64,000 bases of DNA from Poecilobothrus nobilitatus (GCA_947095535.1 OX352774.1:246971825-247035824), one strand, 5' to 3'. Positions 11,443-27,900 are shown, counted from the first letter of the stretch. Program-made: numbers and translations. Notes: a model not told the origin generated them from the sequence alone.

Positions 11443-14400
11443 CTATTCTTGTTTTAAAACACCCAATTCTTCAAGCAATTGTTGAAAACCTTCTGGATAA
11501 CGTCCAGCATCTAATTCAGCACTCCATTGTTTGTACCGTTCTAATTCACAACGTAATGCTAATACAGCTTTTTCACGATCAGCTACCAATTCTTCTAAAT
11601 ATTGATAACGTAATTTTTTTCTAGCACGGCACTCACGAGCGCTTTGTCTGCTACGTTCTAAAACAAAAAAAAAAAAAAAACATAATTATATATATATATT
11701 TTTTTGAAATTATTTTGTAAATAAAATTTTAATTTTTTACCTAATTTGGCTTTCATATCAATTTTTTCAGCTGATGCTTTTCTACCGGGTTTACGTCCGC
11801 GTTTTCCTCCTTCTTTACGTTCCTAAAATTAAGAAAAAAAAAAAGTAAAAGAAATTGAAATAAAATGATAAAACTGAATGTTAAATTTAATAAAATAATA
11901 TACATATGTAATCAGTCGGTAAGGTATGAAAAATGAAAAAAAAAAAACAATCTAAAATAAGTATAGATCAAAACAAAAAAAACAAGTTCACTTTAAACAT
12001 TACTAATTACAATTCATTAATGAATAAAAAGCTCATCTAAAATAAATACATTTATTGCTTATTTTAATATTTTATTACTTATTTAGAATATATGTACATA
12101 CATATATGTAATAAATATTCTAAAATATTAATCATGTAAATTAGGTATACCACCATTAAATTGGAACAATTTATTTGTTGTTTAAAAAATATTAAATTTT
12201 ACGATGAAGTTTTTTTTCTAAAATATTTTTTTTTTTTCAAATTTAAAAGTATAATTTTAAAAATTTTCAAATTCCTATTAGTGAATTTTCCACAATTTTC
12301 ACTTTTTATGTATGACAACTTTGTGTTTTTTTGACTAGTTCAAATTTAAAGGTGTCTTAAACTAAAAGGTGTTACCTTAACGTATATGTATGATATACAC
12401 TTAGTTTGTAGAGAATTTTACTTTAACGGATAATTTAAGTAAAGGCTATATAAATCGACATTAAAACAAACATTTTTTTTTTTAACCAACCAACAAACGT
12501 ACATACATATAACGAAATACCTAAATCAATTTAAAACTTTTCTAATAAATAATAAAAAATATCACGTGGAATACATTTTTTGTTTTTTTTTTTTTCTAAT
12601 GAATGAAAATAAAAAAAAAAAAAAGCTATTCAAAAATTTAATAGGCACTTATTTATGTTCTAAATATTTTCTCTAAAGTACAAATGTACTTTTAACAAAT
12701 TATCAACCCCCCATATTTCCCACTTGAATTAAATACGTTCTTGTTTTTTTTTTTTTTTTTTTATATACATACATACATACATATTTTATATTTTAATCAA
12801 CTGTTTATTACAATTTACATTTTTTATTTTTATTGTCATTATTAACCACCAGTGGCCTTCTACATACTAATATTTTCTTTTTTTCTTTTATATTTACGCC
12901 GTAGACTGAGTTAAGGCAAAAAATAAAAAATTCAATAAAACCGGCAAAATTTCAATCACACGGTAACAGAAGTCAGTTTAAAAGAATTTTCATTTTCAGT
13001 TATTGCGTAGTTCTAAAAAAAAAAAATCGCTCATTTCTCTTATGCTATTTTTTTTTTTGTTTTTTATTCGTTTTACTTTTCACTTTATTTTCTATTTTAT
13101 TTAAAATATATTAAGGTATCGTTAATAATATTAGTTAAGTTTGTGAAAATTATTATTCATTCATTGAAAAAAAAAAAAAAACCAAAAAAATAAAAAAAAA
13201 GCCGGCTAAGACGTAGTTTTATTTCTTTAATTATCTAACATAAAAAAAATAATTAGAATTCAAATTAAAAAAAAGATTCATTGTCAACTATAAGATACAT
13301 ATATGTATAAAATTAAAAAAGAAATTTTTATATAATCAAATTTTTTATGCTGTTTATTGTGTATAAATTTTTCGAGATTCGATTTAAAAAAAAAAAAAAA
13401 ATTGACACATTTAACAAAGTAACGTTTAAATACCATTTTATGCATGATATTATTATAAGTTGTTTTAAAAAGTTATATAATTCAAGCATAACATTATTTT
13501 TAAATAAATTAATATTTATCTCAGTATATAATACATTATAATATTATTGTAGATTATCTGCTAGATAATAATTAAGGATCCATTTAATCCACAATTTTAT
13601 TGTAGATACTAGATAGTATACTTTTAGGCTCATTTAAAAAATTTTAAATTTCTATAATCAGACGGTGCACCAGTCAATAATTTTTTAAATAATAAAGAAA
13701 TTTACTGTGCCAAAGAAGTTTATCAATAATTTAGATTAATTATTGTTTTAAAATTAACATTAAGAAATTATTTTCAATTGCTGATGACAATCCGATTGGA
13801 AATTAAAGCAATACATTTGCTGAGAGATTAATTTTATATAAAACTGAAAGAAAAAATCGTAAAATAGTATTAATACATTTATTGGATTTCTTTTAATAAT
13901 TTTTATGTTCACTCTTAACTCAACTGTTATTCAATAATATTAATGAATAATAATAATTCATAATATCTTTTATGTTATTATTTTATCTAGCGTTCCGGTT
14001 AAATTGTGACATAAGTATTCACCAAACATTTATGTCAACATTTTCCTTTGGTAACTCAAAAATTTCATTTTGCTGAGTAAAAAATTATAGATATGGCACA
14101 AAACCTCAAAAAAGAAAGTGTATTACATATTTTATTTTAATAATTTCAGTGTTTTCAAAAAGAATAATACTGTGATTGCCTAAAGAAATATATTTTTATT
14201 TTTATTTTATTGCATTTTCCTGCAACATACATATAACAAGGAAATTACACAACCTTTCCTTTTCAGGCATGGCTGTACATGTCGTAAGGGGGAATTACTT
14301 TTACGACGTGTGTAGCATTCAAACCCACATATCCTCGGTGTTTACAGCGTATATTATACGCTCTTAACCACTAGGCCACCGTGGCTCCAAAAAAAAATAT

Positions 14401-15913
14401 ATAATATATGATGAGTTTAATTATAAAATTAAAATATTAAAAAAATAATTTTGTGAGTTATAAATGAAATTTGAAAATAATGATATCTTACAAAAAAAAA
14501 AACTTTTTATTTAGATATGTATTTTGATATGTAATGTAAAATAAAAAAAATTAAAAAAAATAAAATAAAAATATTTTGTTCAAATTTAATCGTAAAAGCA
14601 CTTCAAAAATAAAAAATTATTAGAAAAGTAATTTTTATTATAAGGTGAAATCCTATTTCTATCTTTGGCTATTTGAATACAATTATTATTATTATTATTT
14701 TTTTTTTGGTTTCACCTATATATTATATATAATACATGTATGTTCAAATTATTATAATTTTGCATATAGAAAGTTTTATTAAATTTGAATAAAATAAATT
14801 TTTACAGAGTGTTTTAAAAGTAATTATATTCCAAATTTATCTCATAAAAATTAATAAGTGTCTTAATTTATTAGATTTAAACTAAAAGTGATCAACACTA
14901 TGATGGCTATAGATATATGCTTTTAATACAATTTTTAAAAAATGTTTTATTTACTCAAGTTGAAAACAAAAATTATAATTGTAAAGAACGCAATTTACTG
15001 TTAACTAAAGTCAATATAGCCAATTAGTAAATGTAATTCAAGGGCCTCAAAATACAGCAAACAAATAGGAATCTTCGCCATTTTACTTAAATATTTTTTT
15101 CATATATGATATGTACATATTATATTGATGTATCTATGCGGTGCTCTGAAATTAACTATACTAGTATTTACTATTGCTATACTATAATATTGCTATGCTA
15201 TACTAGTATTTACCATTCCATAGAACCTTATAAGAACGCATTTTTTTTTTTTTTTTGTATGGGAGCTAAACTGATATTTATCTAGTTCCCAAGATATTGG
15301 AACTTAAACGAAATCATATAACTCCATTTCTAAAAAAAATTATGAAAATTTTAGAAAATGCTTTCGAAAGCTCTAGAAATCTTCCTTTAAATAATTATCA
15401 GGTATTAATTTTTCTATATTTTACTGTTTAACCGTTTTTTACCATTTAAACGTAGAAATTTTTACAATTTTTTTTTTTTTTAAATGTATATTTATAAAAC
15501 GCAACATACCATAACTAATCTTTGGCTCTTAAAATTTTAATTTATAGTATTTATCTTATTGTTTCTATTTGGTTTGAGACTTGAAAGATATACAGATATT
15601 TACTTTATCACATATATAATTTTTATAAAAAAACAATCTAAAAATTTGCTTTAAGATTCAAATATCTATATAGAAAAACATTAAACCTGAACATTATCAC
15701 GGCCCAATACAAAAATATTGACTATACTAACAAAAGTAGTATATAACAATGTACTTAATTTCAGTTCACCCTGTATATTAAATTAGAACAGAAAATATAT
15801 TGTAAGTCTTTTAAAATTTTTTTATGATTGTGAAATTCATTACTACGATTTTTATATTTTATTAAAATACCCATTTCATTCTTTTGAATTTAAACACATG
15901 TGTGCATGTATAT

Positions 15914-15946
<33 letters not shown>

Positions 15947-18900
15947 GGTATGTATGTAATATTTAATTGTAACTTAAATAAAAATAGAAAAAACAAATCG
16001 GCATTTTATTTTAGTGTTTGTTGTATATTAGGCGTAATAATCAAAATTTAAATTATCAATTTTCACTATCATTTTAATGACATTTTTTGGTTTGGTTTAA
16101 ATTAAATAAAAAAAAAAATTAAATAAAAAACGTAAAACTTTTGTGCAGATAAAACTCTTTTAAAAATAAATAAATAACAAAAAAAAAAAAAAAAAAAAAC
16201 ATTTAAAATTAAAATTAAATTTACGTTATTTTCAAAATTTAGACAAAAATGATACTTACAAATTAAAAGACGAATTAAATGCAATTTTTCACTTTTTTCC
16301 CCGCAAAAAAAAAAAAAAAAAATTGTATTTTGAAAAAAATTTGAAAATTAATTTTTTTTTTCTTTTTTCAAATAAAAATCAAAAAAAAAAAAAAAAGATA
16401 AAACTTAGAAAAAAAATTAAATTTACGTCTTTTTTAAAATATATATAGTATATAGTATATATATTTTTTTATCTCTGCATATGTATGTGTAAGTTTTATT
16501 TTATCCTATTAAAAATACGGTTATTCTTGATTTTAAAAAATGTTTATTTTATTATAATTAATATTGAATACTATGATAGTTTAGCTTAGCTCGTGTATAG
16601 TCTGTATAGATAGAAATACTATTATAGTTATTAAAAGAGTCTAGAGGTAGTGGTGATAATTATAAAATAATAGTAAAGAAATTTTTGCACAACTTACTAA
16701 ATTGAAACTGCGTTTTTTCTTAAATTTTTGCTGGTTTGTTTATTTGTTGTAGCCTTCTACTTTAAATTTTACTATTATTTATTTATATTAATTTATTTTA
16801 CGAGGGTTATTTGATAAATTTCATTTAATTTTTATTGTAATTTTTTTGTTTTTTTTTTTTTCTTCAAGAAAAAGACGCAATTATAACGCTTGTCGGTAAA
16901 TTAATATTTAAAAATTATAGTAAAAAAAAAAAAAAAACTTTAAAATATTAAATAATATTTAAATTAGACTTTTTAAGTATAAATTACATATAAAATTAAA
17001 ATAAAAATAAAAAAAAAAAAATTAAATTAATTTTTTCCTCCTTTAAATTTGTACAAATTTTATTTTTTATTTTTTCTCGTTTCAGTTTTTATTTTATTTG
17101 TTTTTTTTTTTTTTTGTTAATTTTAATTTTTTTTTTTTGAATTTTCTTATTGCGCAAAAAAAAAAAAAAACACTAAACAAAATATACGCGGAAAAATAAA
17201 AATTAATTAAAACGGAGTTTTATGCACTTTTATTATACAATTTTATTTGGAAATTATACAAAAATAACAATCAAAAAAATAAATAACAACGATTTTATGT
17301 TGTAAACTCCAGTTAAGTCACAGTTTAAAATTTAAAAATAAAGTTTTAATTGTTTTTTTTTTTTTGGCCGAATTTAAAAAACAAAAAATTTAAAACTGCA
17401 AAATAAAAAAAAAAAACATTGACAACTGGGAGAAAAAAATTTCCAATTCCGATTTTTGCCACTAATATTTTTATTCTATGCAGTAATTTTTCTTTTCTGT
17501 GTTGTGGTTCAATTATGGAAAAGAAAATTTTTCCGAGTTTGCCTACAATCTGGAGGAATGATAGCCAGCAACTAAAATTTTTTAAATGAAATTTTTTCCT
17601 CTAAACGTTTTTTTTATTTTTTATCTTAAGAAATTATTACAAAAAACAAAATTCATAGAAATTCTATGTTTTTTTTTTTCCAATATATAGGTGCTTGTGT
17701 TGAGTCTTGTGTTTGACTTTTTTTTTTTTTCTCATGTTGATTTAGTGTTTGGTGCATGTATGTGAAAAGCTGAGAGGAAAAGCTTTTTAATAAATGGGGA
17801 AAAAAAAAATATACAAGTAGAGATATTAAAAAAGAGAATATAAACAAGTTTTTTACGTCGTAAACATTTAAATGCGTTGTTTTCTTTTAAAAATACATAA
17901 TGTTTAAACTCATAGGTTTATATGTATGAATGAATGTAAGTACGTACATTCTTTATTTTTTTATTATGATTCTATTATAAAAATTTTTGTTTAAATTTTT
18001 TGCTTGAATTTTTCCATAGAAACATATTTTGGGGGGTGAACAAGAACCAGAACGTCGTCAAAATATATACGTTTCAATTTTATTTCGTTCATGAATCATA
18101 TCACTCCCTAAAAAAAAAAAAAATTCTATAGAAAAAGGAAGAGAAGAGTAAGTAGTAGAATAAATAAGAATATTCAGTGTTGTTTATAATTTTTTACCGG
18201 TAGAAAAAATAACTACGTAATAAAAATGAGAGCTGTTTTTTTTTTTTTTTTTTAACCGAAGCATAGCCATTCCATTCTATTCTAACACATCATCTTTATG
18301 CTACACATAATAATATAATAAACATGGGGTTTTCTTTTTTGTTTTTTTTTAGTAGGTAGTGAATATTTTTTTAAAAACTAAAAAAAATTTTTTTAAATTT
18401 TGATTGCAAAAAGATGGGGACTATAATATAATGGTGTTTCTATATAGTTGATTTATTTTTAGTTATAAATGTTTTTTTTTCTTTATTTGTTTGCTATTGC
18501 ATTTTATTTAAATTTTTATGAAATACGACGTAAATAATCTCATTCTTATAAGAAACAAATACATTACTAATAAATAAATATCCATATTTATAATTTAAAT
18601 TAATCATTTTTTTTTTTTAAATTAAATATAAATATGTAAATGTAGATAAGGTACATACATATATACAAAATATTATGGATATTTTCAAATACATATTATC
18701 CTTTCAATAACTACATAATAGAAAAAATTAAATTATATAGTGTAAGAAAGGATATTTATACTAAAAATCAGAATAATAATTTTTAAAAACACTTTGTTTA
18801 ACTTGACGCCTACAAATAGGCAAAAAGTTCTGACATATCAATTAAAAATTTAAAAACTTTAAGACACATTTCAAATAATATTTTCTATAATTATTGAATT

Positions 18901-21900
18901 AATCATTTTTAATTGAATTTTGGATTGGACTAATTCAATTTTAAATAATGTTTTTGCTGTTTGATTAATTCTAAATAAGTTTAAATGGTTGCTAATAGAT
19001 TGGTAGGTATAATTTATTTTGTGAAAAAAAAACGCAATATTGGGTTATTTTTTCACAAAATAAATTATACTTTCTTATGTTTACTGCTGTAAACACCGAG
19101 GGAGTGTGGATTCGAATCTCAGACACGTCATAAGAGTTATTCCCCCTTACGACATTTACAACCACACCTGAACAGGAAAAAGGCTGTGTAATTTCTTGTC
19201 CACAATAAAAAAAACAAAAATTTGTTCAGGATAAAAACAAATTAAAGTAAATAAATAATTGTTATTAAATTAAACATTTCCTTTAAGGTTTATAAAATAT
19301 ATCTAACTGATTAGTATAGTACACTTAAAGTTCATATGAGTTCTTCTTAGAACATTTAAAAAAAAAAAAATTTTTTTTTTTATTTCATTCTGATTTCTGT
19401 CTCTCGATCTGATTACAAAAGTTCTACACCGTTAAAAAAAAATAGTATAAACATTACTACAATAATTTTTTGTTATTTTTATTTAGCTTCATTCATTACA
19501 CCGCTATAGTCCTTTAAAATTGGAAAAGAGTTCTATTTTCAAATCTAAAGTTCTGCTAATTTATAAAATGTTTGTAAGAGTTGTATTCAAAATTTACTGT
19601 GAAAATCTAATTTTTATATGAAATCAATATTTTAAAAATTCCTCTTCTCAGTATCCTACATATAGCACCTTATCTCTTGAAAGCCTTTTAGCCAGAAATT
19701 TTAATAGAAGGGAAATATTTGAATTCAAGTTTTATTTATCTCAAAATAATGAGATTTTAATTTGCAAATATCCTCGTTTGGGAGCTATTAGAAGTGAAAA
19801 ATTGAAAATAAATTGTTTATTGAGGTCAAGTTAAGTTTTATGCATTCGACCCATACATTAGATAGATTTCCCACATTACAAGTTTTTCAAATTTACAGCA
19901 ACCAAAAGAAAATTTTATTTTAATTTAAAAAAAAAAAAAAGAAATTAAAACAAACTTTAGATAATATTAATTGTAACTATGTTACCAAATTTAAAATCAT
20001 TTTAATTAGAACAGAACACAAAAAATTTATATTCATTAAACATTTTTAAAAAACTTTTTAATGTAATTTATTTTTATATATTTTTTCTCTTTTATCTTTT
20101 AAAATTTTAATATTATACCTTAATATATTTAGTAATTTTGATTTTTAAAAATTTAATAAATCAAAATTTAATTTAAAATACTTTATTAAAACTTTGTGTG
20201 TATTATTCTTAACTATTAACAACTCTATAAGAGTAAAATGTTTAGTTCGTGTCAACGATTCAACGATAAATTACTAAAGAATTACATACAATAGAGAATA
20301 AAACATTAATCATAACAGATTAAACTAAAAATTTTTACATTTAAAATGTTGTGTTTGCCTGTTATGTTATAATATAACTAAAATTTTAAAACCTAGATTT
20401 AATAAACAGCCTACGTGACCACAATATAATATTCTATCTACATATTATATATAGATTCCATTGTTATATGTTCAGATTTTAAAATTTTTATTTTGTTTCT
20501 CACCAATCACCAGCAAAAAAAAAAAAAAAAATTATTAATATTGATAATTGAAATATATAGAAAATGTTATCTATTAATAATAAATAAACTTAACATAATT
20601 TATAATACATAATATGATTATTTTTGTTTGTTAGGATTTTTGATGCCGTAAAAGATAACAAGAAAATGGAAGAGATTATAAGGAATCATGTAAATATAAT
20701 TAATTTTTAATAATAAAAAAAAAAAAAAGATGTAAGATGAAGATTTAGAAAAGTTAAGATAACATATAACTTAATTAAGTACTGAGATATATTTATGTAA
20801 ATTTCAAAGTTGTATAACAGCTACTAAACAACACCCATTGCGGCAAAACAAATTTTACAGAAATTATTACTACAAAACTTGATAATCTTTTACAAAAAAT
20901 TTTAGACGTTTAGCTGTATTAAAATATGAGGATATAAATTTCAAAACCACTCAAAACTGTTGCGTTAGTAAACTAACCAAATTTAACAGAAGTCATTCGT
21001 ATAATATTTAATATCTTTTAACAAAACAATTTGAAATACCCATGATTGAACATTGAATATAGGTATTTCAAATTGTTTATCACAGTTTATGATAATATAA
21101 AAAAAGAAAGTTGTATGGCAGCTACTCGAACCCGACAATGATATGATCAATTATTTTAATAGCGATACTAACATTTAATTTTGAAATATTGCACGGATAG
21201 ACGCACATATCTATAACTCAAAATTCAATCCTGAGCAAGAATATGTTATATACTTTTCCATAACTAAGTCGTCTCTCTTGTTATACGCCCCTTTATACTT
21301 TCATACAAGTATAAAATATAGATTTTTCAACCTAAAAAAAAAAAGCAATCAGAAATACCCACTTCTTATGAATGTTATTTTCAAACCTGATAATGCCGGT
21401 ACCCCATTTCAATTTACTTGGAATTCAATAAAAATATTTATGATTGATTTTATTTTACCTTTTAATTTTATCGATGCTATAATTAGATTATTTTGGTATT
21501 TGAGATTATTTTGTTTGCGTACTTTTTACATCAAAATGATAGTTGAGAGTTGTTTATAAATGAAACGCTTATTTAACGTAACCATATTTATTTCTATCTA
21601 CTCTTTCTCAAAGATTGTGTTGTAGTTCGGAGTAGAAAAGAGTATTTTACTCTGTAAAAGGGAGACAGAGGACCAACCAATTGTTTTGTTAACATAATCA
21701 TGTAATTAATAACTTTTTTCTAGTAAACAAAAATTATTAACAAAAAAAATCAAGTATTTTAATATAAGATTGAATTACGCAGTGATATTTTTCTGCAAAA
21801 AAAAAAAAACAGAATTCCTATTCTCATTTAAAAAAAAAAAATAGGTTCTGTACTGACACTCCCATTTAAAAAAAAGGATTCTGTACTTTTTTATGTAATA

Positions 21901-24900
21901 TTAATCACATTAAAATTAATTAAATGTTCTCTGTTAATTCTTATGAAAGATTGATAACAATTCAATATTAGCGCAAATTTGTATATTTTTTTATTTACTT
22001 AAAAATTGCATTGTATTTCTTTTTTTAAAGAAGCAGAAAATGAATAACGCAAAATATCTTTGTAAATTTGTAAATCTTTGTTTAAATATCATTTTATATT
22101 TTGATTTTTGTTTTTAAACTATTTATAAAAATATTTCAACTAAATATAAATAAATATACGATATAATATACAATATAATATTTTGTATTTGATTTTAATT
22201 TTAATTTTAATCAATTAAATTTTAGAAATTATAAAATAAAAGATAATTATTAATGTGCATACATATTATAGAGTAGGTATACTTTTTATGGCATGTCTAG
22301 AAAAATTATTTGACATTGAAATATATTTATTTAATTATTTATTTATAAAAAATTATGTATGTAATTTGTATATAATATAATGTATTAAAAATACTATAAT
22401 AATATGAATTGTTTTCTAAAAACACATACAAAATAAAAAAAAAAAAAAAAAAAAATGACTACAAAATATTGAGGTCAAAGAATAAAAAAAAAATTCAAAG
22501 CACAACAAAAAAAAAAGTAAGTTGTAAATATATTTAAAAAAAAAGAAAAATTAAAAATTAAAAAAATGATAAAATGAAAATTTATGATAGTTTTCATTAG
22601 CGATTTATGGAAAGTGAAACGAAAGCATATACCGTATATGCTGCAAAAAAAAAAAAAAAATTATTATATAAAAATCGTATACCATGATCAAAAATCCGAG
22701 CATAAACGATTTGACAATCCAAAAAAAAAGAAAAACTTGAAATCCTGCTGATGTCCTGCTGATGTCAAAGAATTGAGTAAAATAATAACTTTATTTTAAC
22801 AGATTAAAATAGTATATGTTTTTCTTCAAATTCTTAAACCTACAATTAACCAAAAAATAGTATAAATATTAATCGATACTTTTCTAAAACGTCAAAAAAA
22901 AATTTTTGTGACTTGATGACGTTTGTATTTAATTTAGCGGAATTGTTTTTAACAATTATCATTTGTTTAAGCCTTTGGGCATAATAAATTTTTGTTCAAT
23001 TTTTAAAATTTAAATATAAAGGCTCATTTAAAATTAAGTTTGTTTTACGCTGAATTATTCTTACGACATATGTGGGGTTTAAAGCAACACTCACTTGGTG
23101 TTTACAACGAATTTATTACGCTCCTACCCACTAGGCAACCCAGGCCGCATGTGTGTATTGATATTGATTTATGAAAGTTTTGTTTTGTTCTTTTTTTTTT
23201 TTATTTTATTAAAAAAATTGAAATTGAAAAAAAATAGCTTTTTATTTCATTTATTATTATTACTTTTAAAGAACACATTGAAATTTCACAATTTAATAGT
23301 TAAAAGTTGATCAACATTTTCTCTACAGCGTAAATAAGCATAAATGGAATTCAAAATTTTTTTGTTCATCATTTTAAAGTGCAACTATCGACAGATGCAT
23401 TAAGAATAATGAAAAAAAAAAAAAACATTTTTTAACGATTACATATATATATATATATATATACATTCATAACATGGTAAACTTGTTATCACCAAAATTT
23501 ATCATTAAATTAAAGGTCGTACAATAGAACTTTCAATTCTATTTTGGTACAGTAAGCCTTTTGATATAATTATTTAGCTTTTTGTACCTAAAAACTCAAT
23601 TCAATCAAAAATTTTGGTGATACATACTATATATACGTATATGCATACATATCACAACACAATTGTTCTAAAATGATATGGATGATAATGTGTAAATTAA
23701 AAGCATTTTTAAAGCTTTAGAATTTCGCATACTTTCACATACTTAATATTTTTATTAAAAATTTTTTCGAAAATATATTAAAAATAAGTCTACAACTATT
23801 ATTTATTTAATTTATCATACACAATTATTAACTTTTCAAATACAATTAATTTTTTTTTTTTCTTTTCTTCTACTAATATTTAGTGTATAGTTTGTTTGCT
23901 AGCTCACTAAACATTTAATTGAGGTAGTCAAAAACGATTAATATTATTTGTGACATTATAACTGATATGTGATGACGGAGTCCGAGAATAATATTCGGAA
24001 TAAATCAATTGCAATAAATAGAATTTAAATACGAATTGCAATATGTTTGAAAAGAGCCCCTATAAATATGTATAAGAATTATAAAAATTGGATTTTAATA
24101 AATTAATTCTCTTCTTTAATATATGTTGTACATTACATGCTTATACGTAAAATCATTGTTTTTATTGGTTTTAAATTAAAATATTTTAATATAATATTTT
24201 ATATTGAATTAAATTGAATGAAAAACAAAAATAGTTTAATCAAAACGGAAACATTATAATATTCGATACCAATTTTGGAATAATTTAATTTAATTTTTTT
24301 GTTTTTTTAATATTTTCTTTTATAATGCGTAAATATCTAAATACATAATTTTATCTATTAAATTTTGTGCGTTTATAAAAAAATTAAAAGCATCGTACCT
24401 ACCTATAGATACATATAATAGATATAATTTTTTTTTTTTTTTTGTAGCTTTATTTACAAAATTGAATTTTTTCGAAAATAAATTTCTACGCAATTATTAT
24501 TTTGTAACAAATATACCTATATACACTAATTTTGTTTTTCTCCTATATATAGGTATAGACTTAAGATAAATCGCACGCAAATAATTCTTTACACATATAA
24601 TGTAGGTATATGTGTACATATTATGTAGATTTAGTATTATCTTATCTTGTTTACATTTTGAAAAAAAAAAATTACTTATTTACTATAATATACAAGCGTT
24701 ATATGTTATATGTTGCTTTTTAAAGTTTCTTTTAAATTGTTAAAAAAAAAATGAAATTCAATTAAAGTACCTATAAACTATAAAATATTTAAAATAAATT
24801 TTCGACAATAATTGTATTAGTTCTTAGAATTTAGATTTAAATTTAAACACTATGTATTTTGATTTTATTTTTATATCATCAATTAGTTAATTGTTGATAA

Positions 24901-27900
24901 TAAGAATTTAGTTAGGTACTCTATAGAAATTCAATTTTTTGTCAGAATGAAATAAAATGCGATATTAAAAATAAATATTATTTAAAACGAATTGTATACT
25001 AAAAAAAACTTTCCTTTAAAAAAAAACAAAAATTACATATTTTAAAATATGTAATAGAAAATATTTAAAATTTTTTAATTAAATACAACGGTACATAAAT
25101 TTATGTTAAGGTTTCCAAACAATGGATCAAAAACTCATTCAAATATCCTATATATACATATGTACATACATAATAATTTTTATGAAAAAAAATTGTAAAT
25201 TTTTCCATTTAATTGAAATTTTATAACCCCTCCAAATAAATAAATTAAAAACCAAGTACGATTGCAAAATATCAAATACAACTACAAAAAAAAAAAAAAA
25301 AAAATAGTTTTCACATAGAAACTATACTTTGTTTTCCAATATTGCAACTCTTTATTACATTTTCAATGATTTTTTTATTTTTTATTATTGTTTTTCATTT
25401 TTAGGTCAACGTCCTAACATTATTTGAATGTATTATTTTAATGTTTCTTGGCATGTATATATATATGTATATATGTACTTATGTATGTATATATGTACTT
25501 ATCTATGTATATATGTACATATATATTAAGTACATATATGTATATATGTACATATATATTAAGTACATATATACTTAATTAAGTACTTACTTAAGATTAT
25601 TTTATATTTAAGTTTAAAATGCACTTAGATTTATGTTTTCTCTTAACTAATATATACATCAACAGTTTACACTTTACACTTGTTGCACAACAATAAAATA
25701 TAAAAAGCTAAATAGAGAAAAAGCTTTTTTTTTTTTTTTATTTTAGAAGCAAATAAGTAATTGCGTTTTTTTAATTTAAAAAAAAACAATAAAATTAAAA
25801 GAAGCTCCTCTCGTTTTTTTCTTACTCTTTTATTCGATGTTTTTATTTTTCTATATTATTTAGTACATTTATTCATTCATACCTTTTTGAACATTTAACA
25901 CAGTTTTACGAGAATAGTTTGAAAAATTTTAGAAGATGATAAGAATTCAGAATAGCAGAATCATTAATAACTTTTGTTAACTCTTTTTATTCACACTTTT
26001 TCTGAGTTTCGATGTAGACAATTGAAAATCAGTACTGACAGGCGGCAATTCTTTTTTTTTTTTCGAAAATTTAACCAGATATCTGTCTACTTAATTTTTT
26101 TTTTTTTTTTTAAACAACTCAAATAATTTTCCATATTAAAAATCGATTAATTATTATTTTTATCCTTAAAAAAAATTTTGAAAACAGTTAAATTTATTTT
26201 GAAATTTTTTAATTATAAAACAATAAATTTATTTTGCATCGAAAAAAAAACTGTAGGTAAGTACATATTTAATAATTAATTACTATGATGTAGGTACCAA
26301 TGAATATTTTTGACAATTTTTTTTTGTTATATTACGCAGGAATTGAGAATTGCTATATTACGAAACGTCGAAAAAATATTTAGTACGTCGAAATTGAGAA
26401 TTTAATTTTCGTAATTTTTAACGAAATTTAACATTACGTTGTAATTTTCGGTAATTTTGCTTACTGTTTTACCAATATGGTAGACATTCAATCTTTTTTT
26501 TTTGTAGATACTAAAGATATTTAAAAATGTATAACCAGGTATAACTTTAGGGTATCATATAAAAAATTTTTTTTTTTTTTTGCACTTCTCTGCCACATAA
26601 ATGTGGACAGGAAATTACACAGCTTTTCCTGTTCAGGCGTGGCTGTAAATGTCGTAAGGGGAACTAACACTTACGACGTGTGTGGGATTCTAACCCACAC
26701 TCCCTCGGTCTTTACAGCGTATTTTATACGCTTTTACCCACTAGGCCAACGAGGTCCCCAGGTGAAGATGCGGGGCACCGATCTCCGTACTATTTTTTTT
26801 TATATAACTGGATTAAATGCAAAATGTACTTGAGCTTATCATAATAAATTTTTAAACGAAAGAGAAAAAATGTTAAAAAAAATGTTAAAATAAATCCAAA
26901 TATGTATGTGTACATATATTTTAAAATAATTGATCCGGGTCAAAGACAATATAGGTACTAACGTATTACGGTACAGCATATTGTTTTGGTCCGGGTGTAC
27001 TAGAAAATCTGGTTTATCATAATTCTTTTTTTTTTTAAATCCTATTTTTTTTTAATTCTGGAAAAATTATATAACCCTGATTTCAACCCCAATTATTGTT
27101 TTTACATAATATAATCTACGGGTTTTAACAAAACACGATTTAAAAAAACAAAACAGGATTTTAAAAACTGGATTTCGACAAAACAGGATTGTGATAAACC
27201 GGCTTTCGATACGATCCTAAATCATTCAAACTGTTTTTGACAAATACGATATACATACATATGTATGTGTGTATGTACCTATAATTAAAAATATTCAGCT
27301 ACCTACTGGAAAAAGAAAAATCATTATGGTTAATCAAAAACATTGATTTGGGTCGAATAGGCTCGATTCGAATTATGCAAAATTAATAATTTTTTTTAAT
27401 ACATGTATGTATGTTCATATGTACATAATACTACCTAGTTAGTTTTCCTAAAAAATTAACACTGACAAATTTCAAACAAACTTTTGGAAATATGTACATA
27501 AGAATTCGCTTACAGTTACTTTAATTACTTTGCTTCCTTTAAATACTACCAGATACCTACTACATATATAGGTACTTAATTGTAAATATGTCATAATTTT
27601 GATTTAAATTACACATTAGATATTTATTTACAATTATTTTATAATCCTAACACACCTACTACATACTACATAATTAAAAATTACTTTTAAACCGAAATTA
27701 TAGTCTATAGTTAATCAATTTACAAAATAAATTCTATACTTAATTAATTTAGTTAAAAAGTATTTACCTGTACCCTGTACGTAATTGAAAATACAAATAT
27801 TTAAAAAAAAAAAAAAACCAAAGTAAATTTTATTTTATCAAATTTTACATAATTTTGTACCAAAGATTCAAACCTTACAGTACTAAAATGATAAACAAAG

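Noticed and set aside
14639..14726. AGGTGAAA...TTTCACCT as a mini TIR element
   Set aside because: Only eight matching bases and a T/ATT-rich interior; too weak to call.
26603..26833. 76-codon frame, and the similar frame at 14176-14367
   Set aside because: Both lie across antisense tRNA-derived SINE copies; their similarity reflects the SINE, not a protein family.
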